DNA of 64,000 bases from Fen-1273 sp963837815. Its GTDB lineage: Bacteria > Bacteroidota > Ignavibacteria > UBA10030 > UBA6906. Numbering within the stretch: the first letter of the stretch is position 1; each line of letters opens with the position of its first letter. Below, in pieces: positions 59,859-64,000 of this stretch. The position numbers and the translations under genes are program-made. The stretch is from assembly GCA_963837815.1 (NCBI GenBank), contig CAWIOS010000012.1, positions 310,001 through 374,000 of the forward strand. The letters run 5' to 3'. The notes beneath the pieces were generated by a model. It saw only the letters and a program-made list of their open reading frames with translations. It was not told the DNA's origin and did not search any database.

Positions 59859-60988
59859 CGGCCCAGGAGAACCAGGTAATCCTTGTGTATGACTTCCCCG
59901 CGCGAGCGGCGGCCGAGGATCTTCTCCACATCGCCGGTGTTCTTCCCCTTTATCCTCGCGAGATCCGTCGAGGAAAAACCGCTCAGGCCGCGGGCGATTT
60001 CGTTCCCCGCGGCGTCAAGCACCGCAATCGTATCCTTCTCGGCGAATTCCCCGCCCACATCGAGAACGCCGGAAGGGAGAAGACTCTTCCGGTGGACCGT
60101 GAGAGTGGCCCCGGCACCCGCATCGATCCTGACGAACCCTTTCGGATCGGAGACGAAGCCGATCCATTTCTTCTTCACGCTCAGCCGCGTTGTGGAGGGG
60201 AGGAACAACGTCCCCCTGTAGGCGCCGGAAACGATGTCCTGGAGGATGCGGGGATTGCCGCCGTTCGCGATGACCATCGCTATCCCCGCCGCGGTGCACC
60301 GTTTCGCCGCCTGGATTTTCGTTGCCATTCCGCCCGTCCCCGATTCCCCACCGGTTTTCCGGGCCTGCCGCTCGATCTTCGCCGTGATCGACTCCACGAC
60401 GGGGATAAATTCCGCCTGCGGATTGCGGGACGGATCAGCCGTGTAAAAACCGTCGATGTCGCTCAGGATGATCAGGAGGTCCGCCCCTATGAGATTCGCC
60501 ACCATGGCGGAGAGGGTGTCGTTGTCGCCGAGACGTATCTCTTCGACGGCCACCGTATCGTTTTCATTGATGACCGGCACGACGCCGTTCTCCAGGAGCA
60601 CGGAAATCGTATTCCTCGCGTTCAGATACCTCCCCCTGTTCGCGAAATCCTCCCTCGTCAGGAGGATCTGGGCGACCGTGAGCGCGTGCCGCCGGAATGC
60701 CGCCTCGTACGCTTCCATCAATATGGGCTGGCCGATTGCCGCGGTGGCCTGCTTTTCCGGCATCGAGCGCGGCCGGACCGTGAGCCGGCGGGCCGCCAGG
60801 CCCGCCCCGATCGCACCCGAGCTGACGACGACGACGCCGTGGCCGGCGGCCTGCACATGAGCAACCCCATCCGTAAGGGCATTAATACGCTCGAGATTCA
60901 ACCCGGCAAGGCGGTCGGTAATGAGATTCGTCCCGATTTTGACGACGATCTTCGCGTTCTGACGCACGCCGGCTCCGTTCCCGTTCAT
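59855..60988 (-). CDS. proB: Glutamate 5-kinase
   Basis: A 377-residue kinase: L-glutamate + ATP gives gamma-glutamyl phosphate. Residues ~10-265 are the amino-acid-kinase domain (VVKIGTNLIT, VSSGAIGAG, INENDTVAVEEI with FGDND-like LGDNDTLSA, GTGGMATKIQAA). Residues ~285-365 are a C-terminal PUA domain. Family members are feedback-inhibited by proline. The start ATG 60988 follows a ~210-base gap with a hairpin at 61116-61143 that may hold the promoter. proA overlaps its stop. Confidence 0.97.
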   Translation of the reverse strand: MNGNGAGVRQNAKIVVKIGTNLITDRLAGLNLERINALTDGVAHVQAAGHGVVVVSSGAIGAGLAARRLTVRPRSMPEKQATAAIGQPILMEAYEAAFRRHALTVAQILLTREDFANRGRYLNARNTISVLLENGVVPVINENDTVAVEEIRLGDNDTLSAMVANLIGADLLIILSDIDGFYTADPSRNPQAEFIPVVESITAKIERQARKTGGESGTGGMATKIQAAKRCTAAGIAMVIANGGNPRILQDIVSGAYRGTLFLPSTTRLSVKKKWIGFVSDPKGFVRIDAGAGATLTVHRKSLLPSGVLDVGGEFAEKDTIAVLDAAGNEIARGLSGFSSTDLARIKGKNTGDVEKILGRRSRGEVIHKDYLVLLGR

Positions 60989-61115
60989 TATTGCAGCTGC
61001 AGGTGAAAGTCCGGGAACTTCCTTCAGGAGTTCGCGGAAGGCTCCTCTTTGCTGACCGCCGCATTGAACACCGGGGGAGGAGGGGTTTCCTTTCTTGGCT
61101 CAATGAGCAACATTG

Positions 61116-61143
61116 ATAAGACAAATACAAGCATTTGCCTTAT
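61116..61143 (-). promoter_or_regulatory. AT-rich imperfect inverted repeat upstream of proBA
   Basis: Eleven-base arms ATAAGACAAAT and ATTTGCCTTAT with one mismatch and a six-base loop, 128 bases before the proB start. No U-tract on the minus strand, so an operator for proBA or a weak terminator of the GH116 gene are both possible. Confidence 0.35.
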
Positions 61144-61200
61144 TTTATGAGGCGAATGACCGATGGTGCCTGTATTGCCCCCCGGAAGAGCCGCGGGCGC

Positions 61201-63798
61201 TTACGCGCCGGGGACGTTGAACTCCCCCGACTCCCCCTCCCCGAGCGTACGCACGGCACGCAGCCTGACGGGACGGGCGCCGTCCACGCCCACGCGGTTC
61301 AGCACCAGGCGGCCGAATTCCACGCTGATTGCAACGAGTACCCCGCCGCCGACCCTCCTGCGCACCTGTACGCCGCCCCAGCACGAGCCGTTCGACCAGA
61401 AGTACCTCCCGGGGGCGGACGTGACGACGAACGACCCGTCGACGGCCGAATAGTGAAAGCCGCTCAGCGCCAGGACGGTCGACCAGCTCGCCATGGCGCG
61501 CGCATAGTGATTCCCGCATTCCACCTCGTTAAACGGATTTCGTTTCATGCCGTCGAACCGGCTGCGGACGTTCGCGACGACGCGGACCGCCTCCTCCGTC
61601 ATCCCTTCGTAGATCATGCCCGAGGCGGCGGTATATTCAAGACCCGTCCACGCCTCGCTGCCGTACGACAGCGGGGTTTTCGGCGTCTTCGCCGGATCGG
61701 GGTACGCCGTGATGACGAGGCCCGGCTCGTCCCCCATGACGTACGTGCGCATGTTGTTGAACCGCCCGCCGAAGGCCTTTACCGAGTTGTATTTCAGTAT
61801 GCTCGCAAGGGCGCTCCTGACGTGGGCGGGATTCGCAAGGTACCCCAGGCCGCACACATGCGCCATGTTCTGGCCGACGAGCTGATCGACAAGGCACCCT
61901 TCGCCGATCTGATAATCGGGGTCGGAGAGATCCCGGGCGCCGTACCCCGCCTGCGTTCCCGCGGCGATCGCCCCCCTGCCGGAGGCCGGCCGGATCTTCT
62001 GGATGTAGTATCTCCCGTTGAAGAGATTCGCATCGGTCCAGGCGCTTCCCCGTTCAAACAGCTCACGGCACACGTGTGCAAACGCCGTGTCGTTCAGATG
62101 CGACGCCATTGCGGCGGCCGCTTTCAGCGCCCCGAGATACCAGAATTCGATCTCGGGATTCGGGCCGTAGTATTCGATGTCCATCGTATTGTGCTGGCAC
62201 CCTTCCATGACGCCGTCCGTATCCGCATCCCATCCCCCGGGAATCCAGGCGAACGCGATCGCCTTTTTCACGCCCGGCCAGAGATCGCGCAGAAACGCGT
62301 CGTCCCCCGAAAGCTGCCACTCCCTGTAGACCTTCATGACGGTCCCCATCTGGCCGTCGGCGGCGGCCACCTTCCAGTTCCTGCTCTTGTCCGGGGGGAG
62401 CGACACACGGAAACTCATGAGCCCCGTGCTGTCGTCGAGCCCGTTGTGGTATTCGACCCCCCTCATCCTCCTTGCGAGATCCCCGAAAAGGAACGGCGTC
62501 GCCTCCTCGTAGTTCCACACGTGCGTGCAGTTCCCGTAACAGGATCCGGTGGAATTGAAGACCCCCTCCCAGCAGTACATCGTGCCGTCAGCGGCGCGGA
62601 ACACAGTCTGCGACCGGAGCGTGCTCGTGTTGAAGAGCGCGGCCTCCTTCACGGGGGCGGGATAACTGCTGTTCACAAAGAGGCGGACAAACGCAAGGGT
62701 TTTCCGTTCGAGCGCCGGGAGCCGGGGGTACGTCTTCTCCGCGACGTCCCAGGCGTCGCGGTAGAGTGTCGCATAGTAGTTTCCGACCGTGACCGCGTCA
62801 GACCAGTTCTTCCTGTTCGGGAAATCCCACGTCAGGAGAAACTGAATCTCCCGCGTACCTCCGGGGGGAAGATCGAATTTCACGGCGAGCGCCGCCCCCG
62901 GGGTGTTCACTTTTTCGCTGAACGTCGTGTCACGGAAGACACCGTCGTCCGCAAAGTCGTTCCACAGATCACTGATGTTCGTGCTCCAGCCCTTCGGGTC
63001 CAGTTCCGTCCGGAAACTCGTCGTGCATCCCGTCTCCGCGGTCGTCAGCGCGATCGTCCCCCACGCGCTCGCGTTCCTGTCGACGCTGTCTGACGTCATC
63101 AGGATTCCCGCAAGGGCCGGCGTCCGCCTGAACGAATTCCGGTTCCCCCTGGCACCCGTCGGCACAATGGACCTGTCGAACGAATTGAATTCGATCCTGG
63201 AACCATCCATGCCGATGCAATTGTCCATTGAGCCCGCCACGGCGACGGTCAACGGTCCGGCGGTTTTGTTCCTGACCCGGTACCTGATGACGGCGACAGG
63301 AATACCGCTGGACTCCGCGTCCCCCGGAATGAACGGGTTGAACACCCTCGCCTGAACGGAGACCGGCATGCGGGGATCTTCCAGGTGCACGACGGCGAAC
63401 GGGTACGCGGCGTCGAACGAAGCAGATGCGAAGCGCGGCATCCCGTGGTTCGGCGCAGTGCTTCCCTGCATCCCTTCATACTCCGAAATGGCAACGGGGC
63501 CGGCCAGCACGCTGGCGGATTTTCTTCCGGACTTCTCCTCCGCGTAAATCATGAAACAGGGCGCTTCCTTGGGAACCGGCGCCCCGTAGAATCCAATCCC
63601 CGGCTTGTTCATGATCTCCACGTCCTTCCATCCGCCGTTCCCCCCTATCGAAATGTCCCCGGTCCCTATGCCCCCCACGGGCATCGCAATCCTGTCGATG
63701 AACTGGTGTTCATAGTGTTTCAACACAGGCCACCCGGTCTCCTGTGAAAGCGCACAGGGGACAGCGGCGAGAACCAGCGGAAGAAAGAGGAGCTTCAT
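61201..63798 (-). CDS. Secreted GH116-family glycosidase
   Basis: An 865-residue secreted protein (signal LLFLPLVLAAVPCALSQ). The N-terminal beta-domain opens with MPVGGIGTGDISIGGNGGWKD, as in the GH116 N-terminal family. The C-terminal (alpha/alpha)6 barrel (about residues 400-800) carries YGNCTHVWNYEEATPFLFGDL, MDIEYYGPNPEIEFWYLGAL, DPDYQIGEGCLVDQLVGQNMAH and the EVECGNHYARAMASW region. GH116 enzymes are beta-glucosidases, beta-xylosidases or glucosylceramidases. AGAGGT precedes the ATG. It stands alone among housekeeping genes, with no transporter or regulator beside it, so its substrate is not indicated by context. Confidence 0.87.
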   Translation of the reverse strand: MKLLFLPLVLAAVPCALSQETGWPVLKHYEHQFIDRIAMPVGGIGTGDISIGGNGGWKDVEIMNKPGIGFYGAPVPKEAPCFMIYAEEKSGRKSASVLAGPVAISEYEGMQGSTAPNHGMPRFASASFDAAYPFAVVHLEDPRMPVSVQARVFNPFIPGDAESSGIPVAVIRYRVRNKTAGPLTVAVAGSMDNCIGMDGSRIEFNSFDRSIVPTGARGNRNSFRRTPALAGILMTSDSVDRNASAWGTIALTTAETGCTTSFRTELDPKGWSTNISDLWNDFADDGVFRDTTFSEKVNTPGAALAVKFDLPPGGTREIQFLLTWDFPNRKNWSDAVTVGNYYATLYRDAWDVAEKTYPRLPALERKTLAFVRLFVNSSYPAPVKEAALFNTSTLRSQTVFRAADGTMYCWEGVFNSTGSCYGNCTHVWNYEEATPFLFGDLARRMRGVEYHNGLDDSTGLMSFRVSLPPDKSRNWKVAAADGQMGTVMKVYREWQLSGDDAFLRDLWPGVKKAIAFAWIPGGWDADTDGVMEGCQHNTMDIEYYGPNPEIEFWYLGALKAAAAMASHLNDTAFAHVCRELFERGSAWTDANLFNGRYYIQKIRPASGRGAIAAGTQAGYGARDLSDPDYQIGEGCLVDQLVGQNMAHVCGLGYLANPAHVRSALASILKYNSVKAFGGRFNNMRTYVMGDEPGLVITAYPDPAKTPKTPLSYGSEAWTGLEYTAASGMIYEGMTEEAVRVVANVRSRFDGMKRNPFNEVECGNHYARAMASWSTVLALSGFHYSAVDGSFVVTSAPGRYFWSNGSCWGGVQVRRRVGGGVLVAISVEFGRLVLNRVGVDGARPVRLRAVRTLGEGESGEFNVPGA

Positions 63799-63830
63799 GG
63801 GGACCTCTGCTGAGATTCTTCGGTGCGAGG

Positions 63831-63848
63831 CCGCGGCTGCTGCCGCGG
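63831..63848 (-). terminator. GC-rich hairpin after the partial receiver gene
   Basis: CCGCGGC-TGCT-GCCGCGG, seven perfect pairs, about 35 bases downstream of the stop at 63883 on the minus strand. No U-tract; the terminator call is tentative. Confidence 0.35.
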
Positions 63849-63882
63849 ACGTTACAGAATGAAGCGAGAAGTGGGCTGAGAG

Positions 63883-64000
63883 TCAATGAGGTGGAGGAGG
63901 TGTTCCGTTGCCCTTCAGTGTTTTCCCGAGGACCGCGAGAGGTTTGTTCGCGATATACGGTTTCAAGAGGAACGAATCCGCTCCGGAATCCGACTCCGCA
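63883..64000 (-). CDS. C-terminal end of a receiver-domain protein (runs off the window)
   Basis: Reading from the right edge to the stop at 63883-63885, 38 codons are visible. GADSFLLKPYIANKPLAVLGKTL matches the last strand and helix of CheY-like receivers, with the conserved Lys in LKP. A Pro-rich tail follows (GTPPPPH). Whether this is a free receiver or the end of a hybrid kinase cannot be seen. Confidence 0.65.
   Translation of the reverse strand, partial: AESDSGADSFLLKPYIANKPLAVLGKTLKGNGTPPPPH

Noticed and set aside
1..64000. tRNA, rRNA, transposase, integrase or prophage genes
   Set aside because: None was recognised on reading either strand. Without a covariance-model scan a single tRNA could still be missed.

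Overview
The window is a GC-rich (about 60% by eye) chromosomal segment. It is most likely from a heterotrophic member of the Bacteroidota/Chlorobiota/Ignavibacteria branch (FCB group). Three secreted proteins end in a type IX secretion (Por/T9SS) sorting tail with the 'YPNPFNP' hallmark, there is a TonB-dependent receptor, and at least one promoter resembles the Bacteroidota -33/-7 type. A small 'MGQQQLLL' membrane protein of the kind seen in Ignavibacteria-like genomes is also present. No rRNA, tRNA, CRISPR array, integrase or transposase was recognised.

Layout. (1) 1-1028, minus strand: a partial outer-membrane protein and a lipoprotein. (2) 1340-1930: the decayed remnant of a radical SAM protein. 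(3) 2300-17487, plus strand: a tightly packed run of twelve genes. It holds a cytosolic Gfo/Idh/MocA oxidoreductase, a TIM-barrel sugar isomerase/epimerase, two Tat-exported Gfo/Idh/MocA enzymes, an exported ThuA-HEAT protein and a DUF1080 (3-keto-disaccharide hydrolase family) lipoprotein. These are followed without a break by a seven-heme cytochrome c, a small membrane protein, a multi-histidine cytochrome b-like membrane protein, a discoidin-like lipoprotein, an Agl23-type membrane glycosyltransferase and an ApbE flavin transferase. A further Tat-exported oxidoreductase with a sugar MFS transporter follows (18265-21204), behind a divergent GT2 glycosyltransferase. I read this as a periplasmic keto-sugar pathway physically linked to an electron-transfer module.

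(4) 42590 back to 21345, minus strand: thirteen co-directional, often overlapping genes forming a polysaccharide-utilisation-like locus. A T9SS-exported spherulin-4 (GH135-type) protein comes first, then a TonB receptor without SusD, a secreted beta-helix protein, two GH36/clan-D glycosidases, a DUF4874/DUF4832 protein, an APC permease, a GNAT, a galactokinase-type GHMP kinase, a sugar nucleotidyltransferase, a ROK regulator, an SSS symporter and a CBM9-like protein. The enzyme set suggests an alpha-galactose/GalNAc-containing polymer, possibly galactosaminogalactan-like; this is inference. The nucleotidyltransferase and the symporter each carry a one-base frameshift.

(5) 43307-51262: signalling and small genes (two near-duplicate stand-alone receivers, the small membrane protein, a zinc-ribbon miniprotein, a secreted esterase, a membrane RsbU-type phosphatase and a third receiver), separated by strong hairpins. 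(6) 51773-57442: a secreted SGNH-like protein with six FN3-like repeats, a two-gene PilZ-like unit, a porin and a small lipoprotein that shares a domain with the PilZ-like protein. (7) 57489-64000, minus strand: a PEP carboxylase gene missing its catalytic middle, proB-proA, a secreted GH116 glycosidase and the tail of another receiver protein.

Pseudogenes or frameshifts occur at 1340, 13700, 22940, 25725, 42763 and 57745. Three of them lie at or near short homopolymers, so sequencing error must be excluded before biology is inferred.
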